Source: a bacterium (GTDB taxonomy: Bacteria > 4484-113 > JAFGCY01). Taken from it: DNA of 64,000 nt. The translations under genes were made by a program, and so were the position numbers. Position 1 is the stretch's first letter. Each line of letters starts with the position of its first letter. The stretch spans positions 1 to 64,000 of the forward strand of contig JAFGCY010000006.1 of the NCBI GenBank assembly GCA_016932385.1. Reading direction: 5' to 3'. The notes under the pieces are model-generated. The model was not told the DNA's origin and did not search any database. It was given only the letters and a program-made list of their open reading frames with translations. Shown here in pieces: positions 54,216-63,721 of the stretch.

Positions 54216-55610
54216 TCAGGGCTTGGTCACCCACAACGCCGCCCATTCTTCTTCGTACTGAGTATAGATGCGGCGATAAGTCATTTCCTTTTCCGGCCAG
54301 TGCTGCTCCGCGAACGCGAAGTGGTCCTTGAGCCGCTGGTAAACCGGCAGCTCCAGCTTGCGGTCACGGGCGTAGATCCGGTAGATCTCGGTAAACGCGT
54401 AGAGGTGATCCTCCTGGGCCAGCGACTCGAACTTCTTCAATTGCGTCGTGTTCGTATCGGACAGCGCGGACAGCTGCAGGCCGGCCTTGTACTCCTCGAA
54501 GTCCACCACCATTTCCTCGATCGTCGTCGCCAACGTATCCAGCAGCTCCAAGGTATCGCGCGCGCTCTTGTCCAGCCGGCCGTTCTTGATCTGGTACGGC
54601 GGAATCTGGTCCAGGCTGGCTTGGAAGCTGCGGTGGTAATCCTTCAGCCCGTTGGCATAGGCTGCCAGCCGCTTGTACTCGTCCTCCTGCTCGATGTTAA
54701 GCAGCAGCTCCTGACGGGCGGCCACGGCCTCGGACCAAGTCAGCAAGTAGAGCTCGGGATGGTCGGAGCTGTCGGCGCCCAGCGCGGCGGGGATCGCCTC
54801 GGACAGGTCGTAGGCGGCGTGCTCGCCCACCGTATCACGCGCGTAGACGGCGGCGACGCGATTGAGCACGTCGTCGAACTGGCGCAGGTACTCGAAGCGG
54901 ATCAGGCTGAGGTACGCTTCCAGATCCTCGCTGCGGTACTTGTCGCAATCCGCCTGGTAGGCGGCGAAGCTTGTGAGCAACTCGTCGCCGGTCGCTTTCA
55001 GCGCGTCCAGGTAGGCCGAGGCCTCCACGGTCAGGCCGCCGCGCTCCATCAGCGGCTCGGCCAGTTCCAGCAACCGGCTGTTGGTCGCCAGCAGCTGATC
55101 GGCGTAGGGCCGGAAGTGTTTCAGGTTGCGCACCTTGGCCGTATAGACCGTCGCCAGCGGGCTTTCGTCTTCTTCCAGCTGTGCGATCTGCGCGCCGTTG
55201 AGCAGGCTGCCGGTCTCGGCGGTACCGAACAAGTTGGCCAACGCGGGCAACGTCACCCCCTCCCCGCGCCAGGCGTTGAAGCCCAGCCAACCGAGCGCCA
55301 GCAGGCAACCGGCGATCACCACGATCGCGATCCACTCCACCGCGCCCAAACCGGAGCGCTGCTTGGCTGGCTTGGTTACGCTGTCCGGCGCCGCGACCGG
55401 TTGATCCGGCGGATCCACGGCGGGTTTTACCGTTCTCAGCGGCTGGGGTGGCGCCGTTGGCTGCGGTTGCGCCTTGGGCTCTAGCTGCGCCGCCGCGACG
55501 GGCTGGGCGCCTTGGACACCGGAGGGCTGCGCGCCGCGCTTGTGCCGGCAGCGCACGCAGTTATCGTCCGGCTCGTCATTCCAAAACTGGCATTCAGGAC
55601 ATTGCCACAT
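54216..55610 (-). CDS. RanBP2-type zinc finger / single-TM protein
   Basis: A 464-residue protein. At the very N-terminus WxCxxC...N...CxxC (C4, C7, C18, C21) matches the RanBP2-type zinc finger. A Pro/Gln-rich linker (about 35-90) is followed by one hydrophobic helix (VEWIAIVVIAGCLLALGWLGF, about 92-113). The C-terminal 340 residues are helical and charged with no motif I recognise. The topology with a cytoplasmic zinc finger and a long periplasmic helical domain suggests signalling or scaffold function. It precedes the GNAT gene. Zinc-ribbon modules recur in this part of the window (see 62563). Confidence 0.75.
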   Translation of the reverse strand: MWQCPECQFWNDEPDDNCVRCRHKRGAQPSGVQGAQPVAAAQLEPKAQPQPTAPPQPLRTVKPAVDPPDQPVAAPDSVTKPAKQRSGLGAVEWIAIVVIAGCLLALGWLGFNAWRGEGVTLPALANLFGTAETGSLLNGAQIAQLEEDESPLATVYTAKVRNLKHFRPYADQLLATNSRLLELAEPLMERGGLTVEASAYLDALKATGDELLTSFAAYQADCDKYRSEDLEAYLSLIRFEYLRQFDDVLNRVAAVYARDTVGEHAAYDLSEAIPAALGADSSDHPELYLLTWSEAVAARQELLLNIEQEDEYKRLAAYANGLKDYHRSFQASLDQIPPYQIKNGRLDKSARDTLELLDTLATTIEEMVVDFEEYKAGLQLSALSDTNTTQLKKFESLAQEDHLYAFTEIYRIYARDRKLELPVYQRLKDHFAFAEQHWPEKEMTYRRIYTQYEEEWAALWVTKP

Positions 55611-55740
55611 ACCTATTAGACCTTAGCACCTGGCTCAAGTTTCTCTTTGAAAAAAGTTTTGCCGGTATCCTTGAAATCGCCTGATCCTGGTATCATCGAC
55701 CGGGTGGAACTGGGGTAGAATTCTAGCGGGAGGACTTGAA

Positions 55741-57150
55741 ATGATCGGTTGGGATTGTGTAAAGCGTATCGGGTTGGTTGTGGGACTACTGGTGATCTCC
55801 GTCGTCACGGGAACGGGCTGTGCCGGCGGTTACGGCGGGAATTTCGGCTGGCCGGACCCAGCGAAGCAAGCCGCCTGGATTCCCTATATCGAGAGCATTG
55901 AGCTACCGGACGAGATCTTCGCCTATCGCAGCTTCGAAGTCACTGTCAAGCTATCCGCGCAGGCCAATCCGGGGCTGATAGACAGCACGCAGTACCACTG
56001 GATGACCAACCGGCGTGGGCCGGGCACCGGCCACGAAGGACTGAATACGATAGAGATCGTCTGCGGCACGGGCAGCGCGGAGACCGGCGCTTACAACTCG
56101 GATATCAGCACGGGCGCAACGTTCGACGAATTGCGCTTTCGCTTCTATATTGAGACACCTGGCCAGCAAACCATTCGCGTGCTGGGAACCAGCCAGCCGG
56201 CGGCGGGCGGCGCGGCTACCGTGGTTTTCCGCGGTTACAACGAAGGCGGAGAATACTGGTCATTCACCGACGACTCGCCCGCCGGGACCGCCTTTCGCAC
56301 CGTGACGATCAACGTCCAGCAGCCGGAGTTCGACGACCTTTACTACTATGGCTACCTGCCTTACGTCGAGGAATTCACGGCCCCACGCCAGGTTTATACG
56401 GACGAGTCGGCAAACGTGCTGGTGCGCCTGTCCACCGCCGGCAGCGGCAGCGGCGACCAAAGCCTGACCACCCTGATGTCCGGACCGCGGACGAGGTACA
56501 TGCTGTATTTCGCCGACGAGCCGCCGGCTGGCGAGTATTTCAAGGTCGTGCAGTTCGAAGGCTTCGTGGGCGGCGGGGACTATTTGTCGGTGTATTCTTC
56601 CACCACGCGCGAACAGGGCGGGATCGAGTTGATCCTCAACAAGCACCCGGAAGACGGATTCGACTGGCTGAAATCCGACCAGATCAGCTTCGATATCCAC
56701 ACTCGGGAGATTGACGTGATCCAACGCCCCGAGCACATGTACGGCGACATGTATGAGGTGCGGGTTCCCTATGTCGAGGAAGTCGTTTTCCCGGAGACGA
56801 TGGTCACCGACCGGCCCGACGTCATCCGCGTCAGGCTGGCGGCCGACTTGCCGGATGTCAGTAGTCGCCTGGGCTATTACCTGCAGCAGGAGTGGTCCGG
56901 GGGCGGCGACCTGAACGCCGTCGCGGTTTACGAGCCGCATGCCCAAGGCCTGGTCGAGGACGAGCTGCTGATCATCTACGAGTACCTGTTGCCCGGCGAG
57001 CATACCCTCAGCGTCGTCAGCGCGCCGGCGGCAGACCAGGGCGGCTTGGCCAGCCAGGTGATGTTCGGCGAACCGCTCAGCGGCCAACTGCCCGTGGGAG
57101 CGGTCAGGCGCGAGTTCAGCTTCACCGTGCTGCCGGCCGAAGCGGAGTGA
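55741..57150 (+). CDS. Lipoprotein with three tandem beta repeats (paralog A)
   Basis: A 469-residue protein with GGGAGG site and signal peptide ending TGC (C26). Three repeats of about 145 residues each begin with a recognisable phrase: IPYIESIELPDEIFAYRSF, LPYVEEFTAPRQVYTDES, VPYVEEVVFPETMVTDRP. Each runs on as an all-beta unit with a late Gly/Glu segment ending in a Phe or Tyr strand. No family recognised. The next gene (57201) is a clear paralog of the same length and repeat order, so this is a tandem duplication. Surface or periplasmic location is expected from the lipobox. Confidence 0.7.
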   Translation: MIGWDCVKRIGLVVGLLVISVVTGTGCAGGYGGNFGWPDPAKQAAWIPYIESIELPDEIFAYRSFEVTVKLSAQANPGLIDSTQYHWMTNRRGPGTGHEGLNTIEIVCGTGSAETGAYNSDISTGATFDELRFRFYIETPGQQTIRVLGTSQPAAGGAATVVFRGYNEGGEYWSFTDDSPAGTAFRTVTINVQQPEFDDLYYYGYLPYVEEFTAPRQVYTDESANVLVRLSTAGSGSGDQSLTTLMSGPRTRYMLYFADEPPAGEYFKVVQFEGFVGGGDYLSVYSSTTREQGGIELILNKHPEDGFDWLKSDQISFDIHTREIDVIQRPEHMYGDMYEVRVPYVEEVVFPETMVTDRPDVIRVRLAADLPDVSSRLGYYLQQEWSGGGDLNAVAVYEPHAQGLVEDELLIIYEYLLPGEHTLSVVSAPAADQGGLASQVMFGEPLSGQLPVGAVRREFSFTVLPAEAE

Positions 57151-57200
57151 CGTCTCGACGAACTGCCTGACAACATCTTGTTAATTGAAGGAATTGCTAC

Positions 57201-58616
57201 ATGTCGATCGTCGACTTTAGGTTGTGTCGTTCACTGCGCTGGATACTCGTCGCGAACCTGCTGCTCTTCGACGGGGGCTGCTTTTATCCGGTGGCTGACC
57301 CGGAACCGATCAAGGTCGCGGGTTATCTCCCCTACGTGGAGAGCATAACCTTTCCGGACGAGATCCACGCCTACCGCAGCTTCGAGGCGACGATCCAGCT
57401 GTCCACCGAGCTCAATCCCGCCCTGCTGGACAACAACTACTTTCTCTGGCAGGAAATCGCTGATCACCTGTATGTTGGCGAAGGGAACGCGACGGGCATC
57501 GAACTGCTACGGCTGGCCAAGTCCGACGATCTGTATCTGAACGGGGAGTTTCTGGGCAACCATTGTCGGGCGGGAGTAACACCCGATCAGATCATCTTCA
57601 CCTATGCCTTCACCGGAGAGGGCACCCAGGGCCTGCGCCTGCTGAGCATGCCTTCGCCGTCCCTGGGCGGCACGCCCGTCGCCATGTTGCTGCATACCGT
57701 GTCGGAAGGTCCGAGTTGGTGGAGCTACCCGGACGGCCTACCGGCGGGCGCCGCCTACCGCGAGTTCACTACCAGCGTCCTGCCGCCGGAGTTCGACGAT
57801 ATCTATGCGCGAGCCTATGTGCCGTATATCGAGGAATTCGTCGCTCCCGCCCAGCTCATGTCGTCCGAGCTGCTGTGGGTGCTGTTGCGCCTATCGTCAC
57901 AGGCGGCCGCGGGCGATCCGACGGCGCAGCTGGTCACATCCGCGAACGGCGCGGGCTCCGAGATGCTCTTGTATTACGATGGCACGCCGCCGCCGGTAGG
58001 CCCGGATGCGCAACTCATCACCTACGAGGCCGGGGAGCCGGCCAACACCTTCAGCGTGCTGTCGGCCGCCGCGCCGGAACTGGGCGGATTGGAGCTGGTG
58101 ATGCTCAAGTACCCCGAGAGCGGCCTTAGCCCGATCAAACCGGGCCAGACCGGCTATACCTTCAAGTCGCACACTGTGGAAGTGATCCCCTATCAGCCGC
58201 ATGAATACAACGAGACCTGGGAAGTGCGCCTGCCCTACGCCGCCGCGATCGCCTTCGACACCCCGCCGGTGGCGGGGCGGCCCGGCGTGATTCGCATCGA
58301 ACTGGCGGCCGACCTGCCCGGCGCAACCAACGGCCTCGGCTATTACCTGCACCAGCCGATGAACGTCGGCGCCGGCCGCCTGCTGCTTGCCGCTCCGTAT
58401 TACGAAGCGCATCCCCAGGGCCGCCCACTCGGCGAGATGCTGTATTTCCATCACGAGCTGGAAGCCGGCGAATACACGCTGCGCGTCGTCAGCGCCCCCG
58501 ATGCCGCCTCGGGCGGCATGGCGGTCACGATCGGCGTGGACACGGAACCGCAAGCCGTATTGCCGGCGGGTGCCGTGTACCGCGACTTCGAGTTCACCGT
58601 GACGGAAGCGGAGTAG
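57201..58616 (+). CDS. Lipoprotein with three tandem beta repeats (paralog B)
   Basis: A 471-residue paralog of the preceding protein, 50 bases downstream with a GAAGGA site. Signal region ends FDGGC. The three repeats open LPYVESITFPDEIHAYRSF, VPYIEEFVAPAQLMSSEL and LPYAAAIAFDTPPVAGRP, matching those of paralog A. The second and third units are more diverged than the first. Same role is assumed for both; differences suggest recognition of different partners. No enzyme motif. The pair has no neighbour that explains its function. Confidence 0.7.
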   Translation: MSIVDFRLCRSLRWILVANLLLFDGGCFYPVADPEPIKVAGYLPYVESITFPDEIHAYRSFEATIQLSTELNPALLDNNYFLWQEIADHLYVGEGNATGIELLRLAKSDDLYLNGEFLGNHCRAGVTPDQIIFTYAFTGEGTQGLRLLSMPSPSLGGTPVAMLLHTVSEGPSWWSYPDGLPAGAAYREFTTSVLPPEFDDIYARAYVPYIEEFVAPAQLMSSELLWVLLRLSSQAAAGDPTAQLVTSANGAGSEMLLYYDGTPPPVGPDAQLITYEAGEPANTFSVLSAAAPELGGLELVMLKYPESGLSPIKPGQTGYTFKSHTVEVIPYQPHEYNETWEVRLPYAAAIAFDTPPVAGRPGVIRIELAADLPGATNGLGYYLHQPMNVGAGRLLLAAPYYEAHPQGRPLGEMLYFHHELEAGEYTLRVVSAPDAASGGMAVTIGVDTEPQAVLPAGAVYRDFEFTVTEAE

Positions 58617-58790
58617 ATCGCCGGCGAGTCTGGACGCACCGGCGTGCCGGCCGCTGAGAATCCAGCCTGGAGTGGAAATCGGCTACACGCGGCCAGCCGG
58701 CAACCCGATTTGACCAGCATCCGGACTTCTGTTAGCGTTTAGCTGTAATTGGTTCGGGTTGGCTGAAATGGCATAAAGGTAGGGTGATCC

Positions 58791-61700
58791 ATGAGTGGCA
58801 AAGCAAGGATCATACTCAAGTCGCTGGTTAAAAGCTTCCTGATCAGCTTGGCGATCACCATTCCCGGCCTGCTCTTGATGCTGGTCAGCCCAGTACTGGG
58901 CAGCGTGTGGCTGCTGCTCGGATCGTTCTGGATGATGGCCGTCTCCTACCAACGCCCCTGGCGCCTGTCCGTGGTCTCCACCATTCTTCCGCCGATCGCG
59001 CTGGCACTTTCCTACTTCTTGCAGCTGCTGGTCTTCCGTGACGCCCCTTCCACTAATATTGTCGGCGGTGTCGTCATCATCGGCATCATCATCGGCTTGA
59101 TCCGCGGCGGCGTGCATCAAGTCTACACTGACAAGGGCGCGATCTATGCCCGGCGTACAATCGGCTACCTGCTGATCTGGCTCGTCTGCTACGGGCTGAC
59201 GCAGCTGTTCGCCGTCGCCGGCTCGCCGGACTACGGACTCGGCCGTATCACTGGAGCGTTCTCCACGGCGATGCTGGTGACATTCACGCTGGTCCTGCTC
59301 AAGAAATACATCATGACGCGGCAGACGCTGGTGACGCCCGGCAACGGCGTGACCGTCGGCCTGGTCGCGCTGGTCGCGGCGATCGGGATCTGGCTGAATC
59401 TGGCTCCCGTCCAGGCTGATGCGCAGCAGATGGCGCAGACCGTCACTCAATTGATCAGCGTTGACGACCTGCGCCAGATCGCCGCGGATATCCGGGTGGG
59501 CGAACTCGTCGCCAACGATGCCTACGCCAGCCAGTACTACCAGATCATCGGCGAACAGCGCAGCGGCTGGGATTCACAGCTGAAACAGAACATGTCCTGG
59601 CAGCCGATAACCGAAATCTACGTCAGGCTCTATCGCTACGACTGGCCGATCCTGCCGGGGCTGTTCGATCAAGCCGGGATGCGCAGCGATCGGATTCCCG
59701 TCACCGGCCTGGAGGGTGGATCCCAGTTTAGTTACAAGCCCCGTAAGTCGCTGAACCTGGGCCAGTACTCATTCCTGCAGGAACGCGAATGGCACCAGAA
59801 CGTCCTGTTGATGCGGCCGTCGACCCGCAAGTTCGGCGCGACTTCCGTGGCGTACCTGGACAACTGGCAGATCACGATCGACGTGCTGGACGGCAGTACG
59901 ACCGCTACGCCCAGCGCCCATGGCGACCAGCGGAACTTTGACGACGCGGCGACCAGCCAACTATCCATGCAGCTGCTGGGAACGGCCTATGGCCGGATGC
60001 GCAGCGGCGCCGTCGGGACGGCCGTGCCTCCGCCGGATCCCGAGATGGCCGCAGCCGCCACCTTCATCGCCTCTGTGGTGTTCATCCTGACCGGTGGCGT
60101 GATCAACGCGGCGGGCAGCCTGGCGGGTGCGCCCATCGGCGGTCCCGCGGGCGGGCCGGGCGGCGGCCGCGCACCGGTTCCGACCGGCCCCGGCACGCAA
60201 CCCGCGATCCCGACGGCTCCCGCCCAGCGCCGCCAACTGCCTCCACTGATCTACGACGGCGAACCGCTGGCCACCAACGACCAGGGCCAGTACTGGGATC
60301 CGGTCAAGGGCAAGTGGATCAGTGAACTCGAAGCGCGCGGCATCATCAAGGAACTCAACCGGCAGAAGGCCGCCGCCGAGGCCGATGCCCAGCGGCGCGT
60401 CGCCGAGCAGCAGTCGCGCGCCGATCAGGACTGGGAGGCGCTGAAGAAACACACACGGGCGGAAGCCGAGGCGGAGCGCCAGCGCCAGATCGCCCAGGCC
60501 AAAACCGACGATGATTTCTGGCGGCGCGCGGGGCTGGCCAAGAACTGGCTGACCGAATACAGCCCCGAGCAACTCGCCGAGTTGGAGCGCTTGATTGAAA
60601 AGGCCACCATTCAGGGCTCGGTCACGCAAGCCGACAAGGACGCGATGCACGACCTGCTCAATGACGCCTTTACCGCGCTGAGCGGGACCGAGGCAGCCGC
60701 CGCCAAGGCCTGGCTCGCCGAGGCGGCTAAGCAGGACGCTTACCTGACGGGCGCTATGATCGGGACCGAGATCGTCAAGGTCGCGGCGACGATCGCTTTG
60801 GTCAGCGGCCCGCAGAGCGCGATCCTGATCCCGCTCGCTGTCGGCGGCTCCGTCGGGCTCGTCCAAGGCAAAATGATGGGGCTGGAAGGCTCGCGCTGGG
60901 TTGAACATGTAGCCTTGTCCGGCGCGTTCAACACGATCGGCTTCAATGCGGGGGCGATGCGGCCCGGCAGCTGGCAGTGGCAGGCCGGCGTGGGTGGAGT
61001 CACCGCCGGAACGCAGACGGCGATCTGGACGCGCGGCGACGTGGGAGCGACGGCCCAAAGTACGATCATGGGCGCACTGATCAGCGGCGGTACCCATGTG
61101 GTCGCGCAGAAGTTCACGACGCCGACGACGGCCGCCGCCTCCGGCGATGAGATCGCCGAACAAGCCACCGCCGCGCTGTCACGGCAGCGCGGATCCGGCG
61201 TACGCCCGTCCGCCGACATCGATATCACACCGGGTACCGGCGGCGCCGAGACATCCGGTCGCCCGACGCTTGATCTGCCGGAAGGCGCACCTCCCGCGCC
61301 GGTCGAAACCGGCGGGACCGCTTCCGTCGAAACCGGCGGCACCGCTCCGCCGGACGGCCGGATTCCCGGTTCGCAGTCAGACTGGTCGCGACCGCCCTCG
61401 GAATACATGCCCCCGCCCGAGCCGGAACCTTCGTTTACACGCACCCCGCCGCCCGACTCCTCCGGCATCGAGCTGCCCGACGGCTACCAGCCGCCGCCGG
61501 CCGTCGAGACCGCGCCCGCTGCGCCCCCGTCCGGACCGCACGTCGACTCGCCGAGTAGGCCGGCACCGCCCACCACCGGCTCCGAGGGGCCGGTGCCCGG
61601 TGCGCAGTCCGACTGGTCACAATCGCCCCGGGACTACATGCCCCAGCAGCAGCCCGCCCGTCCGCCCTACATCGAGGGAACGGAAGGCGCTTCGACGCCC

Positions 61701-62552
61701 ACGGGCGGAACCTCGACGGGCGACGCGGTCGAGTTCGAACCGCCGGTCCCGCCGCGCAATCCCTACCAGGGCGAAGGCGTCGATCCCAACAGCGGCGCGC
61801 GGGTCGTCGATCCGCGGTCGGTGCCCGCCGTGCATAACGAGCCGCAGCTGCAACGCATGGCCGGCTTACAGCCCAGCGGCGGCGGCGAGGTCTTCGATAT
61901 CCACGGCAACCAGATCGGCAGGCTGCAACCGGACGGACGGCTGGTCGACCTGCATGGACGGGAGATCCGCCAAGTCAACCTGGTTCAGGTCGGCCACGGT
62001 CCCGCCGACGGGCGCATCGCCAGCTACATCGACGCCGATGGCAATCACATCCGCTTTTCCGAGCCGCGCCTCGGCCCGCACGGCGAAGTCATTCCCGGCC
62101 AGCTGGCCGTCGAACAACAGACCGTCGGCCGCAGCCTGCTGACCGACCAGGCGCGCGTCCAGAGAACCTGGGAGCCCAGGCCGGACCTGGACATTCCCAA
62201 CCGCGCCGCGCGGCCGCCGGATGCCACCGCCGCCTGGGACGCACTCGGCGCCGGCCCGCAGGGCCAGCTGACCGGCCGCGACGGTCAGCTGATCGGCCGG
62301 ATCGACTCGCAAAACGTGCTGCGCACCGTCGACGGCGAGGAGATCCTCGGCATCGGCCTGGCCCGCGAGGGCCGCATCCCCTGGTACCGCACCCGCGATG
62401 GCGTCGTCTGGACCGGCGAGGGCGGCCCCACGGCGGTCGATCTGGCCCGCCAGCAGATCGGCGTGGGCCAGGATCCCGAGCTGGCGCGCCGGCTGATCGA
62501 GCAACTGGGGCCCGAAGCGCCCCCGACGGTGATCCAGCCCCGACCGCAATAG
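58791..62552 (+). CDS. Large multi-TM, coiled-coil and proline-rich protein, polymorphic-toxin-like layout
   Basis: A 1253-residue protein. The first 210 residues hold six or seven hydrophobic helices. A soluble beta domain follows (230-400), then another hydrophobic segment (about 420-440), a Gly/Pro linker, and an Ala/Glu/Arg coiled coil (about 520-570). A second Ala/Gly hydrophobic region (640-770) resembles pore/pretoxin segments. Then comes a long Pro/Ser/Thr linker with an internal repeat (GSQSDWSRPPSEYMPP / GAQSDWSQSPRDYMPQ). The final 250 residues are a Gly/Asp-rich beta domain (LTGRDGQLIGRID). It resembles secreted toxin architectures only loosely; no toxin motif is identified. The downstream zinc-ribbon gene starts 10 bases after its stop. 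Confidence 0.65.
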   Translation: MSGKARIILKSLVKSFLISLAITIPGLLLMLVSPVLGSVWLLLGSFWMMAVSYQRPWRLSVVSTILPPIALALSYFLQLLVFRDAPSTNIVGGVVIIGIIIGLIRGGVHQVYTDKGAIYARRTIGYLLIWLVCYGLTQLFAVAGSPDYGLGRITGAFSTAMLVTFTLVLLKKYIMTRQTLVTPGNGVTVGLVALVAAIGIWLNLAPVQADAQQMAQTVTQLISVDDLRQIAADIRVGELVANDAYASQYYQIIGEQRSGWDSQLKQNMSWQPITEIYVRLYRYDWPILPGLFDQAGMRSDRIPVTGLEGGSQFSYKPRKSLNLGQYSFLQEREWHQNVLLMRPSTRKFGATSVAYLDNWQITIDVLDGSTTATPSAHGDQRNFDDAATSQLSMQLLGTAYGRMRSGAVGTAVPPPDPEMAAAATFIASVVFILTGGVINAAGSLAGAPIGGPAGGPGGGRAPVPTGPGTQPAIPTAPAQRRQLPPLIYDGEPLATNDQGQYWDPVKGKWISELEARGIIKELNRQKAAAEADAQRRVAEQQSRADQDWEALKKHTRAEAEAERQRQIAQAKTDDDFWRRAGLAKNWLTEYSPEQLAELERLIEKATIQGSVTQADKDAMHDLLNDAFTALSGTEAAAAKAWLAEAAKQDAYLTGAMIGTEIVKVAATIALVSGPQSAILIPLAVGGSVGLVQGKMMGLEGSRWVEHVALSGAFNTIGFNAGAMRPGSWQWQAGVGGVTAGTQTAIWTRGDVGATAQSTIMGALISGGTHVVAQKFTTPTTAAASGDEIAEQATAALSRQRGSGVRPSADIDITPGTGGAETSGRPTLDLPEGAPPAPVETGGTASVETGGTAPPDGRIPGSQSDWSRPPSEYMPPPEPEPSFTRTPPPDSSGIELPDGYQPPPAVETAPAAPPSGPHVDSPSRPAPPTTGSEGPVPGAQSDWSQSPRDYMPQQQPARPPYIEGTEGASTPTGGTSTGDAVEFEPPVPPRNPYQGEGVDPNSGARVVDPRSVPAVHNEPQLQRMAGLQPSGGGEVFDIHGNQIGRLQPDGRLVDLHGREIRQVNLVQVGHGPADGRIASYIDADGNHIRFSEPRLGPHGEVIPGQLAVEQQTVGRSLLTDQARVQRTWEPRPDLDIPNRAARPPDATAAWDALGAGPQGQLTGRDGQLIGRIDSQNVLRTVDGEEILGIGLAREGRIPWYRTRDGVVWTGEGGPTAVDLARQQIGVGQDPELARRLIEQLGPEAPPTVIQPRPQ

Positions 62553-62562
62553 GAACAACGAC

Positions 62563-63666
62563 ATGGACACTCAACTCAACTCGCAGTTTTTCTCAGTCGC
62601 CGAAACCAACATGGCCCTCAACCGGCTCAAGCTGACCGCCCAGCCGCACTCGCCGCTGGCGCCTTTTTTACAGGAGGGCGCGCGCGGCAGCGTCGTCGAC
62701 CTGGACGCCAAGCTGGCGAGCTCCGCGGAGTGGCCGCTGGCCTGGCGGATCCTCGCCGCGCCCGATTACTCCGTGCGCGCGCTGACCGCCGGGGCGGCCG
62801 GGCTGCTGGAGTCCTACTACTTCGGCCTGCGCGACGGCGAAATCAGCGGCCTGGTCGGCTGCTGGGCGGAGCAAGACGGCCTGCGCGTCTCCTTCCCCTG
62901 GGACAACCACAGCATCGCGTCAGCCTCGCTATTGGCGTTGACTCCCGCCGACTTCATTCCCCGCCGGACCGAGCCGCTGGTGCTCTCGCCGGCGGGCCTG
63001 ACCGCCTTCGCCGCCGTGCTGGACACGGTGCGCCAGGACCAGATCGACGGGCTGGCCAGCCGCCGCCCGGAGGCCCGGGCACAGTTCGGCGCACCCGCGG
63101 TGATCGACCAGGCCGCCGTCGGCCTGGCGCACGACGACCGCCGCTGGCTGGTCACCCTGCTGCGGGAGCTGGCGCCGCCGCCGGTCCCGCCGCGGTACGA
63201 GCACCTGGACGCCGGCTTCCCGGAGCTGATCGTCGCGGGCGTGATTACCGCCGCCAGCGGCAACTGGGTGCCGGCGGACTGGGTGCGCGAGTTGGCCGCG
63301 CGCTGGTACACGCCGCTGCCCGCCGCGGCGCTGGGCACGCTGACGCATCGCGACGGTGCGGACCAGGCGGGCCGGCACCTGATCGCCATCCGCGGCTCGG
63401 GCGCGCTCTGGACATTCGTCTACGACGGTATCGCCGCCGGCACGCCGCGCATCATCTGCCAAAACAGCGGGCTGGCCGACTGCCACGCGGCCTTCCAGCA
63501 AGCCACCAACGGAGCACTCGCGTTCGAGACGGTCGCCCAGGCCCACGCCCCCGTCGCGCCGCCCGCGGGCCAGCCGCAGCCACGCTTCTGCAGCTACTGC
63601 GGCGGGGCCCTCAAGCCGGGCGCCAAGTTCTGCACTTCCTGCGGCCAACCGCTCCCGGGGATGTAA
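62563..63666 (+). CDS. Zinc-ribbon protein paired with the 1253-residue protein
   Basis: A 367-residue soluble protein beginning 10 bases after the stop of the large gene, so co-transcribed. The N-terminal 300 residues are alpha/beta with no recognised family (early segment MALNRLKLTAQPH; later LVTLLRELAPP and WVPADWVREL). The last 28 residues are a DZR-type double-CxxC ribbon: FCSYCGGALKPGAKFCTSCG. By position it may be a chaperone, immunity or regulatory partner of the large protein; the sequence gives no direct proof. The zinc-ribbon motif itself is secure. Confidence 0.7.
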   Translation: MDTQLNSQFFSVAETNMALNRLKLTAQPHSPLAPFLQEGARGSVVDLDAKLASSAEWPLAWRILAAPDYSVRALTAGAAGLLESYYFGLRDGEISGLVGCWAEQDGLRVSFPWDNHSIASASLLALTPADFIPRRTEPLVLSPAGLTAFAAVLDTVRQDQIDGLASRRPEARAQFGAPAVIDQAAVGLAHDDRRWLVTLLRELAPPPVPPRYEHLDAGFPELIVAGVITAASGNWVPADWVRELAARWYTPLPAAALGTLTHRDGADQAGRHLIAIRGSGALWTFVYDGIAAGTPRIICQNSGLADCHAAFQQATNGALAFETVAQAHAPVAPPAGQPQPRFCSYCGGALKPGAKFCTSCGQPLPGM

Positions 63667-63721
63667 AGACAGCCGCGCCCCCCTACTTACAACTTAAACT
63701 TACTACTTACGCTAATCCAGC

